DNA of 64,000 nucleotides, from NCBI GenBank assembly GCA_947649495.1, contig CANSRU010000005.1, positions 62,001-126,000 on the forward strand. The letters are read 5' to 3'. The stretch comes from an uncultured Porphyromonadaceae bacterium (GTDB lineage Bacteria; Bacteroidota; Bacteroidia; Bacteroidales; Muribaculaceae). Under the pieces are notes generated by a model. The model made no database searches and was not told where the DNA came from. It worked only from the letters and a program-made list of their open reading frames with translations. Position 1 is the first letter of the stretch; every line of letters starts with the position of its first letter. Position numbers and translations under genes: made by a program. Positions 46,745-55,876 of this stretch are shown in pieces.

Positions 46745-46775
46745 CAAAGATACGTTTTTTAACGACATTCCACAA
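46745..46775 (-). promoter_or_regulatory. Promoter of the phase-variable acyltransferase (TTG-N20-TATCTTTG)
   Basis: Minus strand: TTG (46775-46773), 20-base spacer, TATCTTTG (46752-46745), 41 bases before the ATG. An intact promoter supports an off-switched gene rather than a dead one. Confidence 0.78.
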
Positions 46776-46821
46776 TAAGTATACATAAACTTCGTTAACA
46801 TTATTGCAAATATATCCGGAT

Positions 46822-47631
46822 ATGAACACTATGAAATTAATACCCCTATGGCTTATAGCAGCCATAACGCTTCTAAGCTCATGCAAGACAAAGAACAATC
46901 TCGTCTATTTTGAAGATTTGCAACAGACCGCCGACGGCATCATTGCCACTGAGCCTTACAACGTCAAAATCGAACCGGAATCAGAACTTCTGATATTCGT
47001 GAAATCAGAAGTGCCGGCAGCCTCAGCGGAATTCAATCTGCCATACATCAACCCCGCTACAGAAGGCACCACCACCACAAGCAGCATTCCTACCCAGCAG
47101 ACTTACAAAGTGGACGAGAACGGCGACATCGACTTTCCTCGCCTTGGCAAGATACATGTTGCCGGCATGACACAGATGCAGCTCAAGGAATACCTCATCA
47201 AGCGCATCAGCGAATATGTCAAAGACCCTATGGTTACTGTCAAGATGTTAGGCTATAAAATAATAGTGATGGGCGAAGTCAATGCGCCTAAGTCAATAAC
47301 CACAACAGCCGAACGCTACAGCCTGCTCGATGCCATAGCCGACTGCGGAGGAATGAACACTTATGCCGTGCGCGACAATCTACTCCTGCTCCGCCGCAAC
47401 GAGAAAAACGAATATGAGCACCACAAAATAGACATGACCCGCTCCGACATAATGCAATCGCCCTACTTCTGGCTGAAAAACAATGATGTGGTGATTATAC
47501 AACCCAACGACAAAAAAGCCGCCAATGCCAACTTCAATCAGGAATACGGCTACAAATTGTCGATGATATCCACCATAGTGAGCGCATGTTCCATCGTGGC
47601 ATCGCTGGTGGTAGCTCTGATTGTAAAATAA
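46822..47631 (+). CDS. wza: Polysaccharide export lipoprotein (Wza family)
   Basis: A 269-residue outer-membrane lipoprotein with lipobox LLSSC, the polysaccharide export domain (YNVKIEPESELLIFVKSE ... YKVDENGDIDFPRLGKIHVAGMTQMQLKEYL), a SLBB domain (KIIVMGEVNAPKSITTTAERYSLLDAIADCGG) and a C-terminal helix. It forms the outer-membrane channel for capsule chains. I chose the ATG at 46822; an open frame from 46804 would need TTG. It leads a co-directional run that continues to 55147. Confidence 0.9.
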   Translation: MNTMKLIPLWLIAAITLLSSCKTKNNLVYFEDLQQTADGIIATEPYNVKIEPESELLIFVKSEVPAASAEFNLPYINPATEGTTTTSSIPTQQTYKVDENGDIDFPRLGKIHVAGMTQMQLKEYLIKRISEYVKDPMVTVKMLGYKIIVMGEVNAPKSITTTAERYSLLDAIADCGGMNTYAVRDNLLLLRRNEKNEYEHHKIDMTRSDIMQSPYFWLKNNDVVIIQPNDKKAANANFNQEYGYKLSMISTIVSACSIVASLVVALIVK

Positions 47632-47652
47632 AGCACATCATCCTCCGGCTCA

Positions 47653-48927
47653 ATGCTTCGCATCGACAGACTTTGCGTCTACGTGATATTGCTCGGTCTC
47701 ATATCCCTGATTCCGAGCCTTATCTATTTGAAGTTTCTCGACGAACTTTGCGCCGCAATGCTCGGAGGCATCGCCTTGCTCGACTGCGTGGTCAACGGCA
47801 GCTGGCGGAGATACCGTTTGCTCTGGCTGCTTATGGCTATAATGACATTCTATGCCATATACTCGCTGACCATTGTGCACAACAATGTTCCGATAGCCAT
47901 ATTCTACGACTGGGTAATTGAACTCAAGCCATATCTGCCTTTCATTGTATTACTGTGCATAGGGCCAAAGTTCACCACTTCCGACAAACAGATTATATGC
48001 GCCATCTGCTGGGTAAACGCCATAATAAGCATCATTGCCCTGCTTGGTGGCAAACCATTGACCTCTCCGATTCTGTTCCACCCTATGTACGGCGGATGTA
48101 TAGTGTTCATCAGCGCAATGTTCATTCTCTATTGCTCCATCGACAAGAACGGTGAGGTTCCGCGGCACACCATCATCATACTCGCGCTGCTTCTCACTGC
48201 CGGATTAATATGCGGACGAAGCAAATATTTCGGCACCTACGTGCTGTCAATATTTTTCCTTTTCCTTTACTCACCCGGCATAATCAAGCATCTTAATTTA
48301 AAGCATGCCCTCCTCATAGCCGTTGTATGTTTCGCCATAATAGCTGTAGCATGGAGCAAATTCCATTACTACTTCATTATCGGCACCGAGACACAGACCT
48401 CCTTTGACATTACCGCAACCCAGTCGTTTGCCCGACCGGTTCTTTACATAACATCCTGGTTCATTCTTCTGGATTATTTCCCGTTCGGATGCGGTCTGGC
48501 ATCGTTCGCTTCGTTTCCGTCGCAGGAATGGTACTCGAATGTTTATTATGAATATGGCATAAACAACGTATGGGGGCTTTCCTTGAAAAATCCGGGATTC
48601 ATCTGCGACGCCTTCTACCCCTCGCTCGCCCAGTTTGGATTCGCCGGGCTTATTCTATTCATCTGGTATTGGGTATATGCCTATGGATTTCTGCGCACAA
48701 TGCTGCGCACTGATGCCCGCAAATATAAATATCCATTCATAATCGGAAGCCTTATAATATGCTACATACTCATCGAGAGCACCACCGGCAATGTGATAAG
48801 CCAGAATGTAGGTGTGATGCCGATAATGCTTCTCGGGATAGTAGCGGCCCAAGGCCGGGAACTGCGGGAGGCTAAAGCCATACGGCACAAACCGGTTCTT
48901 TCAACAATTGACATTAAGAAAATATAA
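47653..48927 (+). CDS. wzy: O-antigen polymerase/ligase-like membrane protein (Wzy)
   Basis: A 424-residue inner-membrane protein with 10-12 helices and a large periplasmic loop (about 215-320) containing FARPVLYITSWFILLDYFPFGCGLASFAS, the polymerase/ligase loop pattern. Wzy joins lipid-linked repeat units in the periplasm. It follows wza after 21 bases and precedes the chain-length gene by 14, the expected order of a Wzx/Wzy-dependent locus. Low sequence conservation is normal for this family, so the call rests on topology and context. Confidence 0.82.
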   Translation: MLRIDRLCVYVILLGLISLIPSLIYLKFLDELCAAMLGGIALLDCVVNGSWRRYRLLWLLMAIMTFYAIYSLTIVHNNVPIAIFYDWVIELKPYLPFIVLLCIGPKFTTSDKQIICAICWVNAIISIIALLGGKPLTSPILFHPMYGGCIVFISAMFILYCSIDKNGEVPRHTIIILALLLTAGLICGRSKYFGTYVLSIFFLFLYSPGIIKHLNLKHALLIAVVCFAIIAVAWSKFHYYFIIGTETQTSFDITATQSFARPVLYITSWFILLDYFPFGCGLASFASFPSQEWYSNVYYEYGINNVWGLSLKNPGFICDAFYPSLAQFGFAGLILFIWYWVYAYGFLRTMLRTDARKYKYPFIIGSLIICYILIESTTGNVISQNVGVMPIMLLGIVAAQGRELREAKAIRHKPVLSTIDIKKI

Positions 48928-48941
48928 CTCAGCATCATAAA

Positions 48942-50969
48942 ATGGAAAAAGACAACAACAGACTCGATCTACGCCGCCTGTGGCGTTCTGCCTGGCAATG
49001 CCGCTGGATATATCTCGGCATGATAATACTGTGTCTCGGCATCGGTATATGGAGAGCCATAGTGTCCATGCCCAAGCACACCATAGTGGGCGACGTGCTC
49101 ATTGGTGAGATAGGCTACGATGACACCAACGCTGCCGGAGGTATGGCGCAGATGATGAAGACTTTCTCAGTAGGCGGATTCGGAGGAGCCGCTGTAGACA
49201 ATGAGATGGAAATTATGAAGAGCCACGATGTGATGGTACGCACTGTGCGCATGCTCGGACTCAACCGTTCGTATCTCGGCAAAAAAGACAACGGCAAGAA
49301 AGCAGTGCTTTACCAGAACTCACCTGTAGCTGTTGAGGCCCCGACTGAATATTTCGACACCCTATCAGTGCCGTTCAAGATAAATATAGAATTGCTTGGC
49401 AACGGCTCGGCTCACATAAAGGCGACAAAAGGATTTTTCGGCACTACAATAGCCGAAGTTGACAACGCACGCCTGCCTATGATGTTTGACACACCGCTCG
49501 GCAGCCTGCATATAATGCCCACGGAGCATTTCGAGAGCTCACCATACCGGGACATCACAGTATCGGTATACGGAAACGACTTGCGCGCATCATTGCTCTA
49601 CCAGGATACCAAAATTGATGTCAAGTCAAAACTCGCCGACATTATAGAGATAGAATACGACTGTACAAACGCCGACCTCGGCATGGTAACTGTCGATGGT
49701 ATCATGGGCGAATACAACTCAAAACGTCTCGAACGCATGCACGAAGCAGCCATCGCCTCAATACAATATTACGACGACCGTATTGCCGAGGCATTCAAGG
49801 ACCTGCAGAAAATAGAGCGCGAGGTTTCAGATTACCAGCGTGCCAACGAGCTGATGGGTATTGATTCCGAACTCGGACTGCTCGTAGGTACAGCCGTGGG
49901 CAACAAGCCGGCCATTATGACTGCCAACTACAACATTGCATACCATGAGACTATACTCGACATATTGCGCACCCGCCTTAACGACGACGTGATAATACCT
50001 CAGATGGAGAGTCTCAACGACCCCCATATTGCCGCATTCAACGGTGCCATCCAGGCACGACGCGACCTGAAACGCTCAGCTACTGACGACAACACTGCAC
50101 TCCAACTGCTCAATCAGAAAATTCAGGATTTACGCGATATTATAATCGAGAACTCCGAAAAGATGATTGCCAAGTCCAAGGCCGACGTAAAACATCAGCA
50201 GGAACTCACTAATGTAGCTCAAAAACGTCTCGATGCATATCCCGACTACCAACTCGAATTCATGAATCTGCTTCGCGACAAAGAGTACAAGAACTCACTT
50301 TACCAATATCTTGTATCCTCGCGCGAGAACTCTGTGCTGCAGCTATATTCCAAGACCAATCTTGGTTTTGTATATCAGCCGGCTTACGTCTACAGCAGTT
50401 CCGGAATTTTCAAACGGTTGCTGTGGCCCGTGGCAATGCTCATCTTCGCGCTTTTCGCTTCTTCGTGCATAGCACTGTTTTTAATGTTCATCAGCCGCAA
50501 GGTAAAAGACCCGATGGACATCGCATTCATGGAGATTGATGCCAATGCAGTGAATTATGCCGGCGACCGTGAACAGATCAACCGCCTGCGCACACTGATT
50601 ACGGCCGACACTTCGCGCCGGCTCATCTATAGCGCCGATTTCGCTGGCAATGGCATAGCCACCAAAGCATTGACCGATTCCCTGCTCTCCATAGAGCGCT
50701 CGGTCGAGATAATAAGCGGTCTCGCCGACAACGACACTATCCTCACCCCATCGTTCAACGGCCGTGTTAAAGAAGCCCTAGCAGCCACCGACTACGTTAT
50801 CGTCGATATCCCGGCCCCCACACGTCTGTTTGAACTTGAACATATCATTGACAACAACAATGCCAATCTGCTCATTGCTTTGGAAAGCGGCAAAATAAAA
50901 CGCAGCACTCTCAAGAAATATCTTTCAGGACAGACTGCCGCCCGCGTTTACACATTAATAGAAAAGTGA
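48942..50969 (+). CDS. wzc: Wzz-type chain-length protein with degenerate tyrosine-kinase domain
   Basis: A 675-residue protein. N-terminal helix (WIYLGMIILCLGIGIW) and a second helix near residue 490 (LLWPVAMLIFALFASSCIALFLMF) bound a long periplasmic Wzz domain with coiled coils (QYYDDRIAEAFKDLQKIEREVSDYQ). The C-terminal 170 residues have the position and beta-strand pattern of a BY-kinase (RLIYSADFAGNGIATKALTDSL, DYVIVDIPAP) but lack a usable Walker A (GxxGxGKS/T) and a tyrosine-rich tail, so kinase activity is doubtful. It probably controls chain length by binding the Wza channel. Normal bacterial Wzc proteins are active kinases. Confidence 0.85.
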   Translation: MEKDNNRLDLRRLWRSAWQCRWIYLGMIILCLGIGIWRAIVSMPKHTIVGDVLIGEIGYDDTNAAGGMAQMMKTFSVGGFGGAAVDNEMEIMKSHDVMVRTVRMLGLNRSYLGKKDNGKKAVLYQNSPVAVEAPTEYFDTLSVPFKINIELLGNGSAHIKATKGFFGTTIAEVDNARLPMMFDTPLGSLHIMPTEHFESSPYRDITVSVYGNDLRASLLYQDTKIDVKSKLADIIEIEYDCTNADLGMVTVDGIMGEYNSKRLERMHEAAIASIQYYDDRIAEAFKDLQKIEREVSDYQRANELMGIDSELGLLVGTAVGNKPAIMTANYNIAYHETILDILRTRLNDDVIIPQMESLNDPHIAAFNGAIQARRDLKRSATDDNTALQLLNQKIQDLRDIIIENSEKMIAKSKADVKHQQELTNVAQKRLDAYPDYQLEFMNLLRDKEYKNSLYQYLVSSRENSVLQLYSKTNLGFVYQPAYVYSSSGIFKRLLWPVAMLIFALFASSCIALFLMFISRKVKDPMDIAFMEIDANAVNYAGDREQINRLRTLITADTSRRLIYSADFAGNGIATKALTDSLLSIERSVEIISGLADNDTILTPSFNGRVKEALAATDYVIVDIPAPTRLFELEHIIDNNNANLLIALESGKIKRSTLKKYLSGQTAARVYTLIEK

Positions 50970-50973
50970 TCCG

Positions 50974-51945
50974 ATGATTCATATCCTGTACGACACTCCG
51001 GGTGGATACCCGTTCATTGCTGAATTGCTTGATCGGGAACACATACGCCACGACACGCCTGCCAAGTCATCCAACATATTGTCATGGCTGGCCGGAAGCT
51101 GGAATGCCGTACAGAAAAGCCGGCGTGGGGACACCATAGTGACACTCTACGATTTTCAAGGCGTGTTGTGCTACTGGATAGCGCGGCTCTGCCTGAAACG
51201 GCGCAAGGTTATTGCCGTCAACATCCTGTTGAAACATAAGGATACCCTACGCAACCGGTTGGCGACCTATCTTTACCGCAAGGCGCTCGGGTCTCCTGAT
51301 TTCACAGCTACGGTAACCACCGAATCCTATGGCCGGTGGCTCTCAGGAAAACTTAGGCTGAAAAAGCCACTCATTCTTCTCCGCGATGTGTACTACGATT
51401 CCTATGGCGATATTGCCACCAAAACAGGCACATCCGATGGTGGCTACGTGTTTTGTGGCGGACGCAACGGACGCGATTGGTCCTTTATACACCGTCTGGC
51501 CGAAGCCATGCCCGGAACGCGATTCCATTTCGTCATGCCATCGCAAGTATTTGACACCTTCGACAGGAAATTACCGAATGTCACTTATCATTGCAACATC
51601 CCGGTCGAATCGTTCAACAGACTTCTTGCCGGAGCGAGCATCGTGGCTCTCCCACTCGACACCGATGCGCCCGCAGGCCTGATTGTAGTGTTTCAGGCCG
51701 CCGCCCATGCGAAACCGATTGTGATAACAGACACCTTATCCACACACGACTACATTTCCGACAAAAAAGGCTACGGACTGCCCAACGACATCAACCTGTG
51801 GTGTGACACTATCTCATCAATAATGGCTGACCCTGTAGAACCGGCTGAACGGGTACGGAATCTAAAATCATTCATAACACAAAACTGTTCACAGCAGAAA
51901 TACGTTGATTCCCTGCGGGAAATAATCGACAAGACAAACATATAA
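50974..51945 (+). CDS. Glycosyltransferase (GT4-like, GT-B fold)
   Basis: A 323-residue protein. The C-terminal half has a GT-B pattern: GGYVFCGGRNGRDWSFIHRLAEAMP, FNRLLAGASIVALPLDTDAPAGLIVVFQAAAHAKPIVITDT, including the acceptor-side Glu-less loop (PAGL instead of EGF/EG). The N-terminal half is short. It probably adds a sugar to the repeat unit. It begins 4 bases after the wzc stop and the next gene starts 6 bases after its end, so it is a mid-operon gene. Donor sugar unknown. Confidence 0.78.
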   Translation: MIHILYDTPGGYPFIAELLDREHIRHDTPAKSSNILSWLAGSWNAVQKSRRGDTIVTLYDFQGVLCYWIARLCLKRRKVIAVNILLKHKDTLRNRLATYLYRKALGSPDFTATVTTESYGRWLSGKLRLKKPLILLRDVYYDSYGDIATKTGTSDGGYVFCGGRNGRDWSFIHRLAEAMPGTRFHFVMPSQVFDTFDRKLPNVTYHCNIPVESFNRLLAGASIVALPLDTDAPAGLIVVFQAAAHAKPIVITDTLSTHDYISDKKGYGLPNDINLWCDTISSIMADPVEPAERVRNLKSFITQNCSQQKYVDSLREIIDKTNI

Positions 51946-51951
51946 CACGAC

Positions 51952-53016
51952 ATGGCTATACCCAACCCTACCGACGCTTCAATCATCCTGACCTACCGCT
52001 GCCCCATGCGGTGCAAGATGTGCAATATATGGAAAAATCCCACCGATAAGAAAGAGGAAATTCAGGCTGCCGACCTCAAGTCGCTCCCGCGGCTCAAATT
52101 CATCAATCTCACAGGTGGCGAACCATTCATACGCGAGGATCTGGCTGAGATTGTCGAAGAATGCTATAAGCACACCGACCGCATAGTGATATCTACCTCC
52201 GGGTGGTTTGACGACCGCGTGATAGCTCTCGCACAGCGATTTCCCAACATCGGGATACGCATCTCCATCGAAGGTCTGCAGGCCAAAAACGACGAACTGC
52301 GCGGACGCGAGGGAGGATTCGAGAAAGGCTACCGCACACTGTTGAAGCTCAAGGAAATGGGACTTAAAGACATCGGGTTCGGATGCACCGTATCCAACAA
52401 CAACTCATCAGACATGCTCGAGCTTTACAAACTGAGCCGGAAACTGAACCTTGAGTTTGCAACCGCCGCATTCCACAACTCTTACTACTTCCACAAGGAC
52501 GACAACGTGATAACCAACCGCGACAATGTATGCCGAGACTTTGAGCAGCTTATTGAATGGCAGCTTAAGGAACACCACCCGAAATCGTGGTTCCGAGCTT
52601 GGTTCAACATGGGACTGATAAATTACATTGAAGGCAACCGCCGCATGCTTCCGTGCGAGGCAGGAACAGCCAACTTTTTCATAGACCCATGGGGCGAAGT
52701 ATATCCATGCAACGGCATGGAGGAGAAATTCTGGAAAATGTCGATGGGCAACATCCACGAAAACGACTTCACCACGATATGGAACAGCCCGCAGGCCCAA
52801 CGCGTGAGAGAGATGGTTAGACGATGCCCGAAAAACTGCTGGATGGTGGGCACCGCATCGCCGGTGATGCACAAATACATCAAGCATCCTTTGAAGTGGG
52901 CCATCAAGAACAAACTCCGTTCAATCATAGGCAAGCCTGCTTGTTTGGACAAAAAATGGTGCGATGTCGGACAAGACCCCGCCCAAGGTAACATGCAGTC
53001 TAACGTTTCGGAATGA
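51952..53016 (+). CDS. Radical SAM / SPASM protein in the capsule locus
   Basis: A 354-residue protein with the radical SAM cluster CPMRCKMC (CxxxCxxC, at about residues 18-25), GGEPFIRE, and a C-terminal set of Cys (LPCEAGTANFFIDPWGEVYPCNG, CPKNCW) typical of SPASM auxiliary iron-sulfur clusters. Such proteins modify peptides, sugars or lipids by radical chemistry. A radical SAM gene inside a polysaccharide operon suggests an unusual sugar or lipid change, such as epimerisation or dehydration; the actual substrate is unknown. Its stop overlaps the next start by 4 bases. Confidence 0.88.
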   Translation: MAIPNPTDASIILTYRCPMRCKMCNIWKNPTDKKEEIQAADLKSLPRLKFINLTGGEPFIREDLAEIVEECYKHTDRIVISTSGWFDDRVIALAQRFPNIGIRISIEGLQAKNDELRGREGGFEKGYRTLLKLKEMGLKDIGFGCTVSNNNSSDMLELYKLSRKLNLEFATAAFHNSYYFHKDDNVITNRDNVCRDFEQLIEWQLKEHHPKSWFRAWFNMGLINYIEGNRRMLPCEAGTANFFIDPWGEVYPCNGMEEKFWKMSMGNIHENDFTTIWNSPQAQRVREMVRRCPKNCWMVGTASPVMHKYIKHPLKWAIKNKLRSIIGKPACLDKKWCDVGQDPAQGNMQSNVSE

Positions 53017-54095
53017 AAATCGTAGTCACCGGCACACGAGGTATTCCCGGCATTCAGGGAGGAGTCGAAACCCATTGTCAGGAACTGTATCCCCGCATCG
53101 CGGCCATGGGTCACGATGTCACGGTGATACGGCGCACGCCTTATGTCTCTGACTGCAACAAGGAATATTCAGGTGTAAGGCTTGTCGACGTGTACGCACC
53201 GCGCAAGAAAAGTTTCGAGGCTATCGTTCACACATTCCTTGCCATAATAAAGGCCCGTCGCATGAATGCCGACATTCTCCACATCCATGCCATAGGGCCC
53301 GCCATAATGGTTCCGTTTGCCCGGATGCTGGGACTAAAAGTGGTGATGACCAATCACGGCCCTGACTACGACAGGCAGAAATGGGGGCGAATGGCCAAAG
53401 CAATACTTAAAACCGGCGAACGATTCGGCACACGGTTCAGCAATAAAGTAATAGTCATTTCCCGGGTTATACAGAATATCCTTGCCGACAGATATGGCCG
53501 GACAGACACCAATCTTATATATAACGGTGTAAACCCCACTGAATCTGACTACGGACGCGACTACACCGACAGCCTTGGCCTCGAACCACGGCATTACATT
53601 CTGGCTATGGGACGTTTCGTGAAAGAAAAGGGATTTCACGATCTTATCAACGCCTACAACCCTACCGAACATAACGGATTCAAGCTGGTGATAGCCGGCG
53701 ATGCCGACCACCCCGACCACTACTCACGTCAGCTAAAGGATGACGCCCGCAGAAAAGGAGTGATACTCACCGGATTCATAAACGGACGTCCGCTGAAGCA
53801 GCTTCTGTCAAACGCGGCTCTTTTTGTAATGCCGTCCTACCACGAAGGGCTCCCAATAGCATTGCTTGAAGCGATGAGCCATCGGCTTGACGTTGCGGTA
53901 AGCAACATTCCGGCCAACCGCCTTGACTGCCTTAAAGCCACCGACCATTTTCCTGTCGGTGACACTGATGCGATAAACCGTATTATAGGAGAAAAGCTCA
54001 ATGCACGTCTCACGCCCCGACAATACAACCTCGCCGACTACGACTGGGACCGCATTGCCCGCCAGACCGAATCACTCTACCAAAGCATATTATGA
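53013..54095 (+). CDS. Glycosyltransferase family 4
   Basis: A 360-residue GT-B enzyme: IVVTGTRGIPGIQGGVETHCQELYPRIAAMGHDVTVI at the start, NKVIVISRVIQNILADRYG in the linker, and YILAMGRFVKEKGFHDLINAYNP ... FVMPSYHEGLPIALLEAMSH, the EX7E-type nucleotide-sugar site of GT4. It transfers a sugar to the lipid-linked repeat unit in the cytoplasm. It overlaps the gene before by 4 bases and the acyltransferase after by 4 bases. Confidence 0.92.
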   Translation: MKIVVTGTRGIPGIQGGVETHCQELYPRIAAMGHDVTVIRRTPYVSDCNKEYSGVRLVDVYAPRKKSFEAIVHTFLAIIKARRMNADILHIHAIGPAIMVPFARMLGLKVVMTNHGPDYDRQKWGRMAKAILKTGERFGTRFSNKVIVISRVIQNILADRYGRTDTNLIYNGVNPTESDYGRDYTDSLGLEPRHYILAMGRFVKEKGFHDLINAYNPTEHNGFKLVIAGDADHPDHYSRQLKDDARRKGVILTGFINGRPLKQLLSNAALFVMPSYHEGLPIALLEAMSHRLDVAVSNIPANRLDCLKATDHFPVGDTDAINRIIGEKLNARLTPRQYNLADYDWDRIARQTESLYQSIL

Positions 54096-55147
54096 CACAT
54101 ACAACCACTATCGCCCCCAACAACGAACGCTACGTCTCACTTGACGGACTGAGGGCCTACGCCATCATCGGCATAGTGATGATGCACGTGATAAGCAATA
54201 TTCCTGTCAAGCCATCGGCCAACATACTGACCACCGAAATAATTCCGTGGTTCACCAATTTCACGCTTCTATTTATGATAGTAAGCGGATTTTCGATGAG
54301 TTGCGGATATTTCCACAGAATCGCCGATGGATTGATAACTCCGGCTGAATTTTATAAGAAACGTTATCTCAGGCTATTGCCATTCTTTGGGCTGATGTGT
54401 CTGATTGAATTACTTTATCAACCGTCATTAAAAACATTATACGAGACCTACGCCGACCTCACCATGTGCTTCGGATTGCTCCCCAATGTAAAAATCAGCG
54501 TGATAGGAGTGGGATGGTTCATCGGCGTGGTTATGGTCTACTATATGTTGTTCCCGTTTGTAGTGTTCCTTCAGAAGACACCGTTGCGCGCTATCATCAC
54601 ATTCTTGATGTCTTTAGCGCTCGTTTGGGTTGGCGCTGAATGCACCGACGACCCGACATTCGGCCGGCATTATATAGCCTATTCCATGCCCCTCTTTCTG
54701 GCTGGAGGCATAATCTATATTTATAGAAGAAATATACAAATGGGGGGGGGTAAAATCACCTCTTCAGTCATCGCATTAATGGCAATAGCCCTGTCCACGC
54801 TTCCATTTATAATCCACAATCAAAGTATATTTACCACTCTGGTTGTAAGTCTGCTCACATTCTGTGCATGGGTCATATATGCAATCACCACCGACAATTT
54901 GCTTCTTAACAACCGCATCACCCGATATCTCAGCAATATATCACTTGAGATATACCTGTGTCACATGGTGCTATACCGTGCATGGGAAAAATTCGGCATA
55001 GCCTCACACATATCCGACCCCGACATAGCCTATGCGGTGACCACTATTGCCGTCCTTGCAGGCTCGATAATCTTTTCGCACATCGTAAAATATTATATCA
55101 TAGATGCCGTTATTATGAAATGGAGAAAAAAACAGTCTCCATCATAA
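54092..55147 (+). CDS. Acyltransferase 3 family with in-frame G9 tract (phase ON)
   Basis: A 351-residue membrane acyltransferase: VSLDGLRAYAIIGIVMMHVISNI, LLFMIVSGFSMSCGYF, VGWFIGVVMVYYMLFPF, about ten helices. At 54742-54750 nine G residues encode MGGGK at about codon 217; the frame is open throughout, so this copy is ON. A change of one G would cut the protein by a third. The out-of-frame sister at 45687-46704 has its tract at about codon 226. It probably adds acetyl or another acyl group to the capsule sugar. Last gene of the long export-assembly operon. Confidence 0.9.
   Translation: MTHTTTIAPNNERYVSLDGLRAYAIIGIVMMHVISNIPVKPSANILTTEIIPWFTNFTLLFMIVSGFSMSCGYFHRIADGLITPAEFYKKRYLRLLPFFGLMCLIELLYQPSLKTLYETYADLTMCFGLLPNVKISVIGVGWFIGVVMVYYMLFPFVVFLQKTPLRAIITFLMSLALVWVGAECTDDPTFGRHYIAYSMPLFLAGGIIYIYRRNIQMGGGKITSSVIALMAIALSTLPFIIHNQSIFTTLVVSLLTFCAWVIYAITTDNLLLNNRITRYLSNISLEIYLCHMVLYRAWEKFGIASHISDPDIAYAVTTIAVLAGSIIFSHIVKYYIIDAVIMKWRKKQSPS
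54742..54750 (+). repeat. G9 homopolymer in acyltransferase
   Basis: Nine consecutive G, in frame here. A likely hot spot for slipped-strand frame changes. Confidence 0.9.
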
Positions 55148-55189
55148 ATATCAACCCGAGTGCTTGCTACCTCGTAAAAAACAAGAACA

Positions 55190-55876
55190 ATGAACAAACC
55201 GGTATTTTCCCCCACATTCCTTCTGCTCGCAGTTCTGTTCTGCGTATGTCTCATAGTGTCCAACCTAATGGAAATAAAGACCGTGAGCCTTGGTCCACTG
55301 ACCATCACGGCCGGAGTGATTGTATTTCCAATATCCTACATCATCAACGACTGCATCGTTGAAATATATGGGTTCCGACGCGCACGCTTCGTAATCTGGC
55401 TCGGCTTCGCCATGAACCTGCTTGTCACTCTGCTACTTCAGGTCGGGCTATGGCTTCCGGGCGATGCACAGTGGCAAGGACAGCAGGCCATGCAATACAT
55501 ATTCGGGGCCGTACCACGCATATTCGCCGCCAGCTTCACCGCATTCCTCTGTGGCTCCATGGTCAATGCCTACGTGATGAGCCGGATGAAAACCACGTCG
55601 GCCGATGGCAACGGCTTTTCGCTCCGCGCCATAGTCAGCACCCTGTGGGGCGAGGGAGTCGACTCATGTATATTCTTCCCGATAGCATTTGCCGGAATCC
55701 TACCATGGAGCGTGATTATCACACTCATCATAACCCAGATGATGCTCAAGACCGGCTACGAGATTCTGATTCTTCCTATAACGCTGCGCGTGGTCAGATA
55801 CCTTCGCCGTATAGAAGGCACCATCGAATCTGACGAGGGCATATCTTACAAATGGTGGAAAATAAATGAAATATAA
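55190..55876 (+). CDS. yhhQ: Queuosine precursor transporter (YhhQ/VUT family)
   Basis: A 228-residue inner-membrane protein with six helices: TFLLLAVLFCVCLIVSNLMEIKTVSLGPLTITAGVIVFPISYIINDCIVEIYGFRRAR is the family start, and STLWGEGVDSCIFFPIAFAG is its second signature. It imports queuine-pathway precursors (preQ0/preQ1) for tRNA modification. It overlaps the following HAD gene by 11 bases. Not part of the capsule system, although co-directional and only 42 bases downstream. Confidence 0.9.
   Translation: MNKPVFSPTFLLLAVLFCVCLIVSNLMEIKTVSLGPLTITAGVIVFPISYIINDCIVEIYGFRRARFVIWLGFAMNLLVTLLLQVGLWLPGDAQWQGQQAMQYIFGAVPRIFAASFTAFLCGSMVNAYVMSRMKTTSADGNGFSLRAIVSTLWGEGVDSCIFFPIAFAGILPWSVIITLIITQMMLKTGYEILILPITLRVVRYLRRIEGTIESDEGISYKWWKINEI

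Noticed and set aside
42400-47000. Invertible capsule promoter
   Set aside because: The promoters found (42424, 43665, 46745) are not flanked by matching inverted repeats and no tyrosine recombinase is present in the window.
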